From contig NC_087066.1 of NCBI RefSeq assembly GCF_963678635.1, positions 33,361,301 through 33,425,300 of the forward strand: a stretch of 64,000 nucleotides of DNA, in the 5' to 3' direction. Positions 53,123 to 64,000 of this stretch are shown here, in pieces (position 1 is the stretch's first letter; each line of letters opens with the position of its first letter). Position numbers and translations under genes: made by a program. The notes beneath the pieces are model-generated. The model saw only the letters and a list, made by a program, of their open reading frames with translations, did not search any database and had not been told where the DNA came from. The DNA comes from Symsagittifera roscoffensis. Lineage: Eukaryota > Xenacoelomorpha > Acoela > Convolutidae.

Positions 53123-53353
53123 ATGCTCTTCTCTCAATCAGTTACTCAAATATTCATAAATCTTAAACATTTTTTTACAATACTTGAAACCTTTATAATA
53201 TTTCTTTTTGATATACTTGAATCTTTTCTAATAATCCTAATCATTTTTTGTAACATTTTTTTAATTTTCTACACTATACTCGAACTATTCCTCCAACTTT
53301 CCAAAACCCTTGATTATATCCACAGGTACGATTTATACAACTTGTCTAAATGA
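53123..53353 (+). CDS. membrane microprotein 1
   Basis: 76 codons as in copy 1, with Leu to Phe and Ile to Leu changes near residues 11-14 that keep the hydrophobic profile. Stop overlaps the next start as ATGA. Confidence 0.5.
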   Translation: MLFSQSVTQIFINLKHFFTILETFIIFLFDILESFLIILIIFCNIFLIFYTILELFLQLSKTLDYIHRYDLYNLSK

Positions 53354-53538
53354 TACGAACAATTTTCAGTAGAACCGATATTTTTTTATTGTTTGTAATT
53401 TTCATAACATTTTTATCATCCCTCATTTTGACCATCTGTAAATGTATAAAGAAAGCAATCCTCACATTTGCCCTAGCAACAGTCCTTCTAATTCTTTTTT
53501 TGGAAGAATATTATAATAAACACAAAATTTCTCACTAA
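53350..53538 (+). CDS. membrane microprotein 2
   Basis: 62 codons, two helices separated by CKCIKK. Changes from copy 1 (Phe/Leu, Ile/Val, Pro/Ile) are conservative within the helices. The ATGA overlap is preserved. Confidence 0.5.
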   Translation: MIRTIFSRTDIFLLFVIFITFLSSLILTICKCIKKAILTFALATVLLILFLEEYYNKHKISH

Positions 53539-53546
53539 AGTAATAA

Positions 53547-54680
53547 TTCAAAAAACCATCAAAAATTGCTACCCAACAGTCACAGAATCAGTCTTCACCG
53601 ACATCATCCCAAGATAACAAAACACCACCTTCAACTACTCAAAATCCACAAACATCTACACGAATTTCTTTTCAAGACAATCCATACACTTTTGAAGAAC
53701 GACATACTCGTTTATCAGAACCACTAGAACCAGTTCAACGACAAGCACCTTTAAGCGAACCAACATATAACCTATATCCAACACTACCACAAGAACTAAG
53801 TAGAATAAAAAATTCTAGTCAAAACCAAAATACAGTCGAAATAAATAGACAAATTATACATCCTCGACGAAACAGAAATTTTCAAACTCCCCGAGTTCAT
53901 TTTGATATACCTCAATCCCCATCACAAAACACTCCAGAAAACCCCATTGGTATATTACCAGAAACCCCTACGCTTCTTTCACAACGTAGCACCTCAAGCC
54001 TACCATCAGATTACTTAGGTTCAACACCAACATCTGAACAAATACGTGAAAATCCCTTTAACCCCCCAAACCAGGCATCACGACTACCATATTGGACTAC
54101 ACATTCATTTACACAAGGTGAACCAAATTTAGTCAATGACCCCATAGATATTTCTACGGATACAACAACATCCTCATCACTACCAGAAACATTATCACTA
54201 CCATCAACACCATCAATAAGCCAGTTTTCACCACCACCTTTTAACTTAAATTTTCCAAATAATCTCGACGCCAGATATCGAGAACAATCATCAATAAATA
54301 TTCCTTTAAGACTAGATTGGAATACATTTACAGCACCTCCACCATTATTTGGACAACATCAAGAAAGTAACCGCCTTCATAAATGGGCACTTAATAGATT
54401 ACAATATCGCCAAGATATTCACAACGATATCCGTGATCACAAAATTCAAATACTCCAACAAAACAGTTTACAATTAAAGTTTGAAATCACAGTTAAGTTA
54501 AATAATATTACCCAACATCCCTACCCATTAAATCCACCTAACATAACAGCTCAATCACTACCACCACCGTTTATAACTACTGAAGTAATATACAAATACG
54601 ACAGATATACCAAAAACACAATTGGCTACATTACATTTTATAATCCGTACTCAGGATTATCATACACATGTATATTCTAA
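53547..54680 (+). CDS. 377-codon open frame with no ATG
   Basis: Open after tandem stops TAATAA (53,541-53,546). No ATG occurs in frame. It ends 13 nt inside env, exactly as in copy 1. Substitutions are scattered (for example Asn to Lys in the C-terminal part), but none creates a stop and there is no indel, which argues for coding. The acceptor-like CTACCCAACAG upstream is unchanged. Confidence 0.6.
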   Translation, partial: FKKPSKIATQQSQNQSSPTSSQDNKTPPSTTQNPQTSTRISFQDNPYTFEERHTRLSEPLEPVQRQAPLSEPTYNLYPTLPQELSRIKNSSQNQNTVEINRQIIHPRRNRNFQTPRVHFDIPQSPSQNTPENPIGILPETPTLLSQRSTSSLPSDYLGSTPTSEQIRENPFNPPNQASRLPYWTTHSFTQGEPNLVNDPIDISTDTTTSSSLPETLSLPSTPSISQFSPPPFNLNFPNNLDARYREQSSINIPLRLDWNTFTAPPPLFGQHQESNRLHKWALNRLQYRQDIHNDIRDHKIQILQQNSLQLKFEITVKLNNITQHPYPLNPPNITAQSLPPPFITTEVIYKYDRYTKNTIGYITFYNPYSGLSYTCIF

Positions 54681-57286
54681 AATTATTAATTTTTCTCCAA
54701 CTCCTTTTTCTAGTAATCTCAAATCAAAACATAAACCCTTCTCCTCGTACAGGACCACAAGATTTATTAGTAACACATTACGATTGTGAAGAAAATGAAC
54801 AAAAAACACTACACAAATATGCAATAAATCAAGTATCACAATGTGAAACAGAACCACAAGCTATAGAAACCACAGATGTAATAGCAACACTCTATTCAAA
54901 AGCCCGAGCAACAACAGTTACAGGTTATAAATTCACAGCGACATTTTCCGAAAAGAAAGTACATTGTTCACAAGTCTCGAACGGAAACAAAAACCGACTT
55001 GACCATGAATCATTCTATCAAAGTAATATAGAACGTCTTTTACATCTCAATCCCGACGATTGTAAAAATGAATTACTTAGACTAAACATCACACAAAATA
55101 AAAACTCCCAAAGAAAATTAGTTAATTTTCAAGTTTTTTCAGACTCTGTACATCAATCACAACTTGAAAGACACCAAGGACATATAAAACTAGACGAAAA
55201 ATACCCGTATAACGGCGCACACGGACGATTAACCTATGACCTACACGATAAACATTGGATACCACACATTGGTATAAATGACCCATCAAACTGCAAAGCA
55301 GACACAAAAAATAAAGGATACCAAGAAATAATGTTTTTTGATTGGAAAATACAACTCGAAAAAATACAACTAACACGAGATTTATCAGATAATACAATGA
55401 TCTATCAAGGAATCCGATTACCTTGTAAAAATGATCAAGGTTATTGCGACCCTACAACGAGAACACAAGCAACAATTGTTTGGTTCCCCGAAGATACATG
55501 TACAACATTTCAAGTAGCAAAAATACACGCTCGTATGATAAAATTTCACGAAAAATATTTTATACAATCAATTCCATATGAACAAGTCCATCCATCACGA
55601 AAACTAAGTTCTAATTTTAGAAACATAGACAATATAGAAAACAAATTGACACGTTTCCAAATATATCAAGAAACAGAACTTGCATGTAAATACAGGAATC
55701 CACTTCACAGAACACAATACTCTGAAATTTTAGTTGAATACGAAAAAGGATTCGACATGACCACTGGAAAAATAAAAATCGACCCATATGCCACAGGTCA
55801 TCCTTTAAACGAAGGAACATCCTATATACCAGTTAATTTTGAAAAAAGCAACGGACAACCTGGTGGACATCTAAAACCCCATGACACCAGAAGCACACGC
55901 TTACAAGAATTATCACTAATGAATACTACATATTTCGGTAATATCCACTATGATATTCATTTAGATATGAAACTAGATTATACAATTAGCCGAATTTTTC
56001 AAGAAATGTCACTCTCCGAATTAGAAACACTACACCACCTATGCGAATTAGAACGAACACAAATATTACAATCACTTGCACTAGCAGTATTAAAAATACC
56101 CTATGCAGGATACTTATTATCTGGAAATAGATCAAATTTTTTAGACTATGAAGGAAACATCTTATGGTTTTATACTTGTACTAAAAAAGTATCACCACTA
56201 TACGTTTTTGAAGATAAACGATGTTATAAAAGAATACCTATCTTTTATAAGAATAAAGTACATTTCGTGGATACACTTTCACGAAGAACCTATTTCTGGG
56301 ATACCGCAGTCCCATGTGGATCAGAAAACAGCCACAATGTAGTACAACTAAACCCTGATGAAAATAAATATTATCTTCTCACTCCATATCCCACATTAAT
56401 GCAATCACTCAAAAAATTTTCACCAGAAAGCATTCGCGCTATTGCTCGAAACCCAAATATAGACTTACAATCAATAGGAATCTATTCAAAATCAGATATT
56501 CAACATCACATTAGAACACAACAATTCCAGGAATTATTAACACAAATGGACACTATACAAAGACAATCAATAGACCAAAATTTACGCAAACTTGCAGAAA
56601 CCGCAGGATTTGCCGATATCTACACGCAAGACTATAGCGGATATTTTAAAGACATTAAAGATTATATATATCTAAACGGTGAAAAATACCGTCCCCAAGA
56701 TATATCACCAATTAACATTTTTAGCTTTGTTACACTCAAAAATGAGATCCTCGATTTTCTAGGATGGCCCTACTACATCTTAGAAAAATTGACTATTTTA
56801 TACGCAATGTTTAACTTTATTGGATTTCTTTTCTCACTTTTAAAAGGAATCTACAACACATGTGCTATACACACACAAGTAAACAGACAAGCAAGTGTAG
56901 CACGCATACTACTTGCAGGATTTTTTGGAATCTTTTCTACATCTATAAACAAAATTCTTTTAGACGCACAAATAAAAGAATATAACACAAAAATAACAAC
57001 ACGACAAAATACATACGACGAAGAACATAACAATGTAGACATAACGCCAACGGCACCACAATTACCACCCCTACCAAATAACCACCCACTATCCCTAGTC
57101 CCACGAAATTTTCGAAACTTAGCCATCACACATAATCCAAATTTTCGACTCACCACATCACAAAGTCCCATTCAACATATAATGACACACCAGTCACAAG
57201 ATGATAATACTTATGAACAAATTATTGAACAACCCCATACCACCGCTTTTCAGTCTCAAAATAATCATTTTTTTAGCCCACGATGA
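54668..57286 (+). CDS. env: envelope-like glycoprotein
   Basis: 872 aa, equal length to copy 1. Signal peptide, Cys-containing ectodomain, membrane anchor near residue 715 and a long cytoplasmic-type tail are all conserved. About a dozen amino-acid differences are visible, none at a cysteine. Its stop overlaps the start of the 601-aa ORF as ATGA. Confidence 0.7.
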   Translation: MYILKLLIFLQLLFLVISNQNINPSPRTGPQDLLVTHYDCEENEQKTLHKYAINQVSQCETEPQAIETTDVIATLYSKARATTVTGYKFTATFSEKKVHCSQVSNGNKNRLDHESFYQSNIERLLHLNPDDCKNELLRLNITQNKNSQRKLVNFQVFSDSVHQSQLERHQGHIKLDEKYPYNGAHGRLTYDLHDKHWIPHIGINDPSNCKADTKNKGYQEIMFFDWKIQLEKIQLTRDLSDNTMIYQGIRLPCKNDQGYCDPTTRTQATIVWFPEDTCTTFQVAKIHARMIKFHEKYFIQSIPYEQVHPSRKLSSNFRNIDNIENKLTRFQIYQETELACKYRNPLHRTQYSEILVEYEKGFDMTTGKIKIDPYATGHPLNEGTSYIPVNFEKSNGQPGGHLKPHDTRSTRLQELSLMNTTYFGNIHYDIHLDMKLDYTISRIFQEMSLSELETLHHLCELERTQILQSLALAVLKIPYAGYLLSGNRSNFLDYEGNILWFYTCTKKVSPLYVFEDKRCYKRIPIFYKNKVHFVDTLSRRTYFWDTAVPCGSENSHNVVQLNPDENKYYLLTPYPTLMQSLKKFSPESIRAIARNPNIDLQSIGIYSKSDIQHHIRTQQFQELLTQMDTIQRQSIDQNLRKLAETAGFADIYTQDYSGYFKDIKDYIYLNGEKYRPQDISPINIFSFVTLKNEILDFLGWPYYILEKLTILYAMFNFIGFLFSLLKGIYNTCAIHTQVNRQASVARILLAGFFGIFSTSINKILLDAQIKEYNTKITTRQNTYDEEHNNVDITPTAPQLPPLPNNHPLSLVPRNFRNLAITHNPNFRLTTSQSPIQHIMTHQSQDDNTYEQIIEQPHTTAFQSQNNHFFSPR

Positions 57287-59088
57287 GCCGCCAACTTGGA
57301 TCACTACACCGATCAAATTCCCACCCAACCAATCTTACCTCTCCAATCCCAATAATACCACTTTTTGCTTTTCCGCCACCCGACTTTCCACCTAGTAATG
57401 TAACATCAGGCATGAATTCCGACACTAATTCACACATCTCAGTTTTATATTCCATCTCACAACTCAATAACCCGAATATTGAAACCCCCGATGAATTTGC
57501 CGACTCAGAACCATCCCCATCCAATAATTTTCATAACTCTTCTAATTTTTCTCAACCCCCTTTTCAACCAATATTATCCAATAACCCTGACCCAATCACT
57601 CCCACACCCTCTTATGCTTCCCAAGTTACCCCAACCTACTCCTCATACCATTCTGACCAATCATCTCATTCTCCAGACACCCCCCGAATCTCCCCAGAGC
57701 TAGATAATTTTATTACCCTTCAACAACAACCCTACCACCTTAATACCCCAACCATAAACCAAATCTCCTCCACAATAAATTCATCCAACCCCCCTACCCC
57801 TACACCCTCTTCAAATTATACTGAATCATTAGCACCATCATCCACATCAACTGAATCTTCACTCAACACTAATAGAGCTTACCGCACTTTTAAAAGAAAG
57901 TTTCCCAACCATCCTTTCCCAGCAAAACCAGGAACAGCCCGTGAATACATCAACCACCCCAAGCATACTAACACAAAAGAATTTTTAGCCATCACCTTAC
58001 CCTCATTCCCACAATACACCTTAAACACCCCCCACGACACTAACGAAACACGCAACTTCGTAGATGAATACGTTTTAATGCCCACTCTCTCTTGGACCTC
58101 ATATTATCATTTCACTAACCCTCTTTGCTTACCTTTATCTAACACTCACATCGATATAGAGCGAAATACGGACATGCTATATCGACTCACTACACCACTA
58201 ACACCTAGACAATTTACTTACGTTGGATATAAAAAATCACTAAAAACACACACTGCACCTAGAGCTAACGAATATACACTCGAATACTATGATCACAACA
58301 TCATCAGAGCTAACCAAGATCAATTCTTAGACGACGATCGCTTCGCTAATCCACAAATTACCGAGAAATTTTTCATCAAGACACCATATACATTCACACT
58401 AAACATCTTCGACCGAAAGTTTGATCACATTATTTCAGAAGCACTAACAGACACACAAGCATACGAAAGTTTTAAAGAACGCTTCCAAATATTTTCACTA
58501 ACCTTTCATTTCCTTGCACCACACGAAAGAGATTTACACTGCTCACACGATATTATGTTGCGCACTAAACAAACCCACACATATAGTTATTATCGCTTCA
58601 TCCAAAATCACTTTGACCTACACACACCCTCTAGACAACCACACCATCGTTTTCAATTCATTAATTCCAAATACACTTCATCATTTTTTCTAAATTTCAC
58701 ATATTGTATTAAAGACACTAACCTCCATGGTATTCTTCGTAATTATGACCCCATAACCCAAATGTACATCTTCTGTCCCATCACCAAGACCTTCAACGCC
58801 GAAGAATCCCGACCCTTCCTTATCCCGCACGAGTTTGTACAACCCATAGAAATCCCAATTTTAGAATTCATCCACAACACTAAATTCAATCACAAATTAT
58901 ATAATCTAATCCAAAACACACCTTATGAGTTTGCAGTTGGCACTGAAGAACTAACCACTATCAAGGCACTCCAATTGCTTTGGCCACTGCTTCAGACTAA
59001 AAATATCATCCGCATCTTAGCTAAACTACTAACAACTTCAGAACTAATTCACGACATCTTCCCCCACGGTTTTTTCCCCGACGACTAA
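57283..59088 (+). CDS. orphan 601-aa protein after env
   Basis: Same length as in copy 1, with six differences by eye (Ser/Pro, Val/Ile, Ala/Pro, Ile/Thr, Leu/Phe, Pro/Ser). A disordered Pro/Ser/Thr-rich N-terminus leads to a His- and aromatic-rich globular part. Function unknown. Confidence 0.6.
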   Translation: MSRQLGSLHRSNSHPTNLTSPIPIIPLFAFPPPDFPPSNVTSGMNSDTNSHISVLYSISQLNNPNIETPDEFADSEPSPSNNFHNSSNFSQPPFQPILSNNPDPITPTPSYASQVTPTYSSYHSDQSSHSPDTPRISPELDNFITLQQQPYHLNTPTINQISSTINSSNPPTPTPSSNYTESLAPSSTSTESSLNTNRAYRTFKRKFPNHPFPAKPGTAREYINHPKHTNTKEFLAITLPSFPQYTLNTPHDTNETRNFVDEYVLMPTLSWTSYYHFTNPLCLPLSNTHIDIERNTDMLYRLTTPLTPRQFTYVGYKKSLKTHTAPRANEYTLEYYDHNIIRANQDQFLDDDRFANPQITEKFFIKTPYTFTLNIFDRKFDHIISEALTDTQAYESFKERFQIFSLTFHFLAPHERDLHCSHDIMLRTKQTHTYSYYRFIQNHFDLHTPSRQPHHRFQFINSKYTSSFFLNFTYCIKDTNLHGILRNYDPITQMYIFCPITKTFNAEESRPFLIPHEFVQPIEIPILEFIHNTKFNHKLYNLIQNTPYEFAVGTEELTTIKALQLLWPLLQTKNIIRILAKLLTTSELIHDIFPHGFFPDD

Positions 59089-59091
59089 CAG

Positions 59092-59170
59092 GTAAGTATG
59101 AATTAAATGAATATTACTAACTAATTAAAATATTAAAAAACTCACCATACTTTATTCATGTTTTCTTTAG
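59092..59170 (+). other. post-stop intron
   Basis: CAG|GTAAGTAT donor, TACTAAC branch site and TTTTCTTTAG acceptor, 79 nt. The acceptor has one more pyrimidine than in copy 1. Confidence 0.55.
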
Positions 59171-59178
59171 ATTTTTAG

Positions 59179-60707
59179 CCTTCATCCGACGATCACCTAC
59201 AAAAACCACAAAAGACAAATAAAAATCGCAAATTTCATCAAACAGATTTTAAAAATTCTATTAATCTCTTACACTTATAAATTTATAAATTTAATACCAA
59301 TGCAGTAAATTCATTTCTAAAATTTTCCCCCACAAGCAGTAAATCTAATTATGATGAAAATTTGTATCTTAATATTCCCCCATGACTAGCAGTAAATTTC
59401 TAAATTCTATGTAGTAAATTAAATAAATGCAAATGCAGTACTAACCTTTTGATATTTTCATTCATTCGCACAGAAATTCTATCCACACTCGCACAGCTCG
59501 CCCACGAAGAATTGTTTAAAATAATGAATTTCAGTTTCAAGTTTTCACACTCAACAACTCTAACATATAATAACATGTTTCAAACTTTCCTTTAACCCGG
59601 TTGGAAAGGAATCATATACTAAACAAAACTAACCAACGCAGCTTACTAAATACCACAAATCATAGAATAACAGCATGACTTAGAAAAGGAAACCAACGGT
59701 ACCCAAACCGGATTAACCCAGTTTAAAACTGGATAATTTATTCTTTTGAAGACTATTATAAAGTCTAAGAAAGAAATAATAAAACACAAAAAAGTCGAAA
59801 GACAAACCCATACCACAAACAAATTGATTTTTGAAAAAAGGACACAACCAACAAAACATAAGTAAGACCACAACAAACCCAACATAAAACGTTGTCACAT
59901 AACAGGACCCCTCACAAAAACCGCATGAAATCATACTCCCACTCCTGGCCTAACCCACCAGGAAGGACGTCCTGAGCATGCTCTATAGCCGGCCTAACCC
60001 ACCGCGCTACACCCACGCTTTGTGACCACACCTTTATTTTTAATAAGAGCTACTCAAGTGTGAGTAACTCTTCAAAATAACCGAACTAAAACAAAAAGCT
60101 TTTGTGAAAACAACTAACTAAAATCATTATTAAAAAATATTAAACTAATAAAAGTTTTATAAAATGTAAAATCACATGATGCAATATATAGATCAGAATA
60201 CAACACCAAGGACGAACATCAAAAGACAAGACGACCCCACTACACTCGAGAGAGAATGACCAACTACAATCGATATGCCGCTCACAATCACAACTCAAGG
60301 GATTTAGAGTACGACTTGACCTCGCAGAAAAGGACTTCATTGAACTAGACCAATGACCACCTCGATGTTCAAGTATACGTACAGATCCGAGTAACCAGGC
60401 ATCCCCTCCACGCACAATCTCCACGCCATTCCCAAACTAGATCATACACAAAAGAAGTTCTCCACGCAGAACAGAAAAACCTGACATAGCAAACCATTCT
60501 GAAATCAGATTTGAGTTTGTTGCGAAGACTTAGTCGTTGTCACTAGAAGACACAACGTCTTATGTCTCTAACTCCAACTTCCTGGAACTTCCCTAACAAA
60601 AGAGGAAACGGAAGAAAATTATGATGTTCGCCAAACACCAACGTCCATCATCCATCCTTCGAATTGCAGAAGAACTATTCTAAAAAACTCTGTAAAACCC
60701 GGATGGG
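59179..60707 (+). other. 3' non-coding region, giant copy 2
   Basis: Same elements as copy 1: GCAGTAAAT motifs (about 59,300-59,440), the paired GGCCTAACCCACC with adjacent AGGACGTCCT and GAGCATGCTC palindromes (59,947-60,005), a purine-rich stretch near 60,600, and CGGATGGG against the LTR. It has several small indels relative to copy 1. Confidence 0.55.
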
Positions 60708-61117
60708 TGGAACCTGATCTAAACTACATATTATGATTGGATAAATTAAATGTTTTACCAATGTAAAGTATTTAATATTAACCAATCATGATCCATCTAA
60801 CTAACAACCCACTTATTTGTAAGTGCTGAAGTTACTTGTAATTTCAGCACCAGAGAGATTTGAATTTAACTTAGAAATTAGTTGGACTCTCCCGAGCACT
60901 TCAGCAGCCGCAATAAACCAGTATACCCTAGATCTATTGAGCCTAGCAGAGACTAGTTAAACAACCTGAGACTAGATAGTATAAGAGTAAGATTAGGATC
61001 GGTATTAGACTAAGAAGTTGCACGAATCTATCCGGCCGAAAATAAGATAGCGTGACGAGCAGACGGTGTACCCTATCCGAAATTACTCTATGAGTTATAC
61101 ACTCCAGTCCTAACTCA
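60708..61117 (+). repeat. 3' LTR, giant copy 2
   Basis: 410 bp matching 42,205-42,614; followed by TTTA. Confidence 0.9.
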
Positions 61118-61824
61118 TTTAAAAAAGAGAAATTAAATTCTATGAAAAACGAGTTCTACGGTATTCATAATTGATTAGACTTTGTTACTAAAGAGTTCGA
61201 TTCATTTAAAGAAAATAGAATTTCCAAAAATGAATTCAAATGGATTCGAATGGGTAAAATTGATTCAAAAATGAATTTTGACTGTTCAAAGTGAAGTAAG
61301 GACAACCACACAGCCAGACAGTTTAAAAACGACCCTGTTTTGTATTGAGCTCAGTGGTACTCAAAGATTAAGAAGAGACAAGTGGATTTAGCAAGTGTTA
61401 TTTTAGTTCTCGAAAATCAGCAGAGTGTATTCTACGAGTGAGCTCAAATGCGTTCATTTTTTGTTGCGTCATCGACGAAAAACAAGAAGAAAATCAACAA
61501 ACGAAAACATCCCGAACAGCGGCACAACAGCTTGGTAGGAGATTGGAAAGCCGCTCTGTACTTATTGTAAAATGAATACAACAGCGACGTGGAACATATC
61601 GAAGCAATGAAGGACAACTATCACTGATTAGATTTGGACAAAAAGCAGATGGACAAACTGTGCGACAAAATTGCCACAAAAAAAACAAACTCAAACAAAA
61701 GCAGATAGACTAGCGGAGATGCACAGAAAGGTATGAACTACTGCTGGAATGGAAAGATACGTCTACACACTGTTCACCACGAGCATCATCAGTACTTTCG
61801 ATTTATTCTGTCATCAACCAATGA
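61118..61824. other. decayed, partly coding-like stretch
   Basis: From about 61,440 composition becomes G+C-richer and codon-like on the plus strand, but every frame has stops. It looks like an eroded gene, perhaps of a transposon. No motif recognised. Confidence 0.35.
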
Positions 61825-62220
61825 GACTATACCGATCCGGAGGAATTTACAATTCAGACACGCCGGCGCCAGGAATTTCGACACGATCACGAACAACCAC
61901 ATGTAGATGAAGAACACGAAACAAAGAACCTGTCGCAGTCATCACAAATGCTTCTTGGGACCAGCTATCAGCTACGTGACGATAAAAACGATGAGATTTT
62001 CAACCACTATTTTAAAGAAAACTGTCAGAGAAACAACATCGAGGAATCTAACTCTCTTACCTCAGAATCAAAAGGGAAGTCAGCCACATCATCAGCACTT
62101 GGCCAATTTGCAACAGAATTATTCAGCAAACCAATCCTCAAGCCAGAATGTCATTATCCAGAACAGAGTTTCAGAATCACAATGAAGAACAGTTTCTTCA
62201 ACCACCACGACAGGGCATGA
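61825..62220 (+). pseudogene. relic open frame, unknown product
   Basis: About 131 codons open between a TGA (61,822-61,824) and the TGA at 62,218-62,220, with an internal Met at 61,948. Hydrophilic, Glu/Gln/His/Asn/Ser-rich (for example EEFTIQTRRRQEFRHDHEQP). No domain recognised. Its neighbourhood of broken frames suggests a remnant, possibly of a gag-like or other mobile-element gene. Confidence 0.3.
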
Positions 62221-63170
62221 TGACCTGATTACAAACGCAACAGAAAAACCAATTGGGCATGTTCGTTAAACAAACACAACAGGAAGCAATAGGGGAAGAC
62301 TTGGCTTCGGGATGATTTCGTGGAGACATCAGGTTTGGGTACATCTGGTACAAGTATATCTGCGTGTAGACGCAGTTGAGAATATAAAAATTGCTTTTAT
62401 ACACAGTGCCAGATGAGTTCCAGGAGCACGCAGCAGCAATTGGGCGCTGGCTCAGGAATTGATATGGGATAGTTACAGGTATGAATGACCCTAGGGGGAC
62501 TTCGCCAGTAAAATCCCGGCTTTCATAGGGAATATCATCCTATCGGTAAAATTGCAGTAAACTGAAACACCGGATTTATCAAACAACAAAGAAATCCCGA
62601 GTTTAGTTCTGATAATGGGATACGTGGAATACAGGCAAATGCAAATAAAGACTTCAAAATGCGACAGCAAAGCTTCAAATTGGTATGGTGGGTAAGATAA
62701 CGGTTTCCACATCTATTGAGAGTATTCAAACTAACAGAAATTTTAACGAAAGCTCTGCAAAACTCACTCAACGGCAATAACAGCATCCTCAACATCATCA
62801 ATATACTTAGCAATTGCGCTTTGAGAACTTCGACACAGTCAACAGCAAAACCAGGGAAATGGTATTAAACTTTTTTTCTGCATCACAGCTGGAATCTAGT
62901 AGTGTTTAACAGGTAAGAATCGAAGGCAACAGAAACTTTGACGAGGACTGCGAAGTAAAATTTTAGCACAATGGTAACGGATTTGCAAATAGATTGCATG
63001 AAGAGCCAGCATTCGCAAGATAGGACTCGAAAAAATTAGTACGGCATATCAGCTAGGTATGGTTGCTACGGGCATTACGAGACACCAAGAAGCTACCAGT
63101 AGAAGTAGAACAATTGGAACAAATGACCAGCAGTCAGAATATAAACGTCGAATTGATAGGAAATGGAACA
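62221..63170. other. non-coding or eroded stretch
   Basis: No supported gene; short frames on both strands only. Composition is similar to the preceding relic, so it may be the rest of the same decayed unit. Confidence 0.35.
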
Positions 63171-63256
63171 GGTATGGCATGTACAAGTATGGTAGGTACA
63201 GGTATGATAGGTACAAGTAAGGTAGGTACGGGTTATGGTAGGTGCAAGCAGGGTAG
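63171..63256. repeat. 15-16-bp minisatellite
   Basis: About five units of GGTAGGTACAAGTAT type, with variants GGTAGGTACAGGTAT and GTAGGTACGGGTTAT. The short plus-strand frame across it is repeat-derived. Confidence 0.7.
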
Positions 63257-63295
63257 TTAAAGATTTCGTAGATGCAAGTTATAGTAAAAAAATCA

Positions 63296-64000
63296 TTGAA
63301 AAAATTATGAAACTATAGCCATCTGAAAGTGGGAAAAAAGTCAAGGCACGTTTGAAAATTGATCTTTTTTGATTTGAAGTTTTCGATTTTTGAAATTTAA
63401 ATTGTCTGGCCTGAAAGCTCGTTGATTTTGAGAACAATTTTTGATTGACCAATTTGTAATGAAAGAAACTCGATTTTAAAAAATTAATTAGTATGTAAAA
63501 CTTTAACTCAGCTGAGAAATCTGAAAATTGAAGTCTTTCTTTTTGAAAATAGAACTCTATCAAATTTTTCGTGATTTTTACGTTTTTGCTATTCGGTAGT
63601 GGAGCTTGCTTCCATTTAACGAAGGAAAAGAAGTGATCTCGAAAAGAAAACAAAAATCGCACCGCAGAAAATCAATTTTGAGCGTGAACAAAAATATTGA
63701 CTCTTCCTGGGACAAAATCATAAGAACTGATTGTTCATGGACTCTCAAAAATTTCAATTTTTGTCTTACTCTTTTTGTTTTTTTTATGGGTATACTGCAC
63801 TTCAATTGCGCAAACAAGAATTGAATACGTTTTATTGTGAAGGCACATTATTTTTTTGGGTGAGGAAGTATAAGAAATCGGTAAGTTTTCTATTGATTGA
63901 TAACGCATAATTAGAAGTTTTGATCAACCCAGCCGTTGTTTTGATTAGATGTTCGGCAGTCAGCAGTAAAGATTACTACACATCAATTCAAAAGATGATC
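63296..64000. repeat. diverged paralogue of the copy 1 target locus
   Basis: Aligns by eye with 7506-7919 followed directly by 26,829-27,270, without the giant element. It thus represents an unoccupied relative of the insertion site (GGGACAAAATCATAAGAACT versus GAACGAAAG and CATGAAAATT). It continues past the window edge. Confidence 0.65.

Larger units (their letters stand above)
42205..61117 (+). mobile_element. giant env-bearing Ty3/gypsy element, copy 2
   Basis: 18,913 bp, same gene order as copy 1, own target duplication and own LTR variant, so an independent insertion and not a segmental duplicate. It is better preserved: gag-pol is one 2,694-codon ORF. Lesions are different from copy 1: the basic ORF is shortened by a stop and the integrase tail is lost through a frameshift. 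Confidence 0.9.

Noticed and set aside
42205-61117. Copy 2 as a segmental duplication of copy 1
   Set aside because: Different target duplications, different LTR variants, unrelated immediate flanks and different lesions indicate separate insertions.
63063-63260. 65-codon ORF with Gly/Thr/Met repeats
   Set aside because: The repetitive part is the 15-16-bp minisatellite; no independent coding evidence.

Overview
This is animal, probably invertebrate, nuclear DNA: A+T-rich, intron-bearing, and mostly transposable elements and satellites, with little clear host coding sequence. I cannot name the species. Most of the window is three full-length, recently inserted LTR retroelements. Two are near-identical plus-strand copies of an unusually large (18.9 kb) Ty3/gypsy-type element that carries an envelope-like gene. 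The third is a minus-strand, mag-like Ty3/gypsy element.

Layout. 1-7,919: minisatellites, weak minus-strand ORFs, a two-finger zinc-finger ORF, two inverted-repeat (MITE-like) elements, a tRNA-like SINE head and one GC-richer terminal exon of a probable host gene. 7,920-26,828: giant element copy 1 (410-bp LTRs, target duplication AAAG). 26,829-31,450: continuation of the interrupted repeat, then a three-unit 1.37-kb tandem array whose units contain long fold-back palindromes. 31,451-41,128: mag-like element on the minus strand (214-bp LTRs, target duplication GACTA) with an internal 2,678-bp tandem duplication. 41,134-42,204: a diverged relative of the tandem unit. 42,205-61,117: giant element copy 2 (target duplication TTTA). 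61,118-64,000: decayed coding-like sequence, a minisatellite, and a diverged paralogue of the locus into which copy 1 inserted.

Giant element, 5' to 3': LTR, primer-binding site, 1.25-kb structured leader with a conserved 77-codon ORF, a Lys/Arg-rich ORF overlapping gag, one continuous gag-protease-RT-RNase H-integrase ORF (2,694 codons in copy 2), a 0.6-0.7-kb gap, two overlapping hydrophobic microproteins, a 378-codon open frame with no ATG, an 872-aa envelope-like glycoprotein, a 601-aa orphan protein, a canonical 79-nt intron just after the last stop codon, a 1.5-kb structured 3' region, LTR. Neighbouring ORFs meet at ATGA overlaps or short overlaps. This resembles the gene density of a complex retrovirus built on a Metaviridae backbone. 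Each copy has identical LTRs by eye, but each carries different lesions in gag-pol.

The likely undescribed system is this accessory gene block: basic protein, paired membrane microproteins, ATG-less ORF, envelope, orphan 601-aa protein and post-stop intron. It is preserved with only a few substitutions in both copies.
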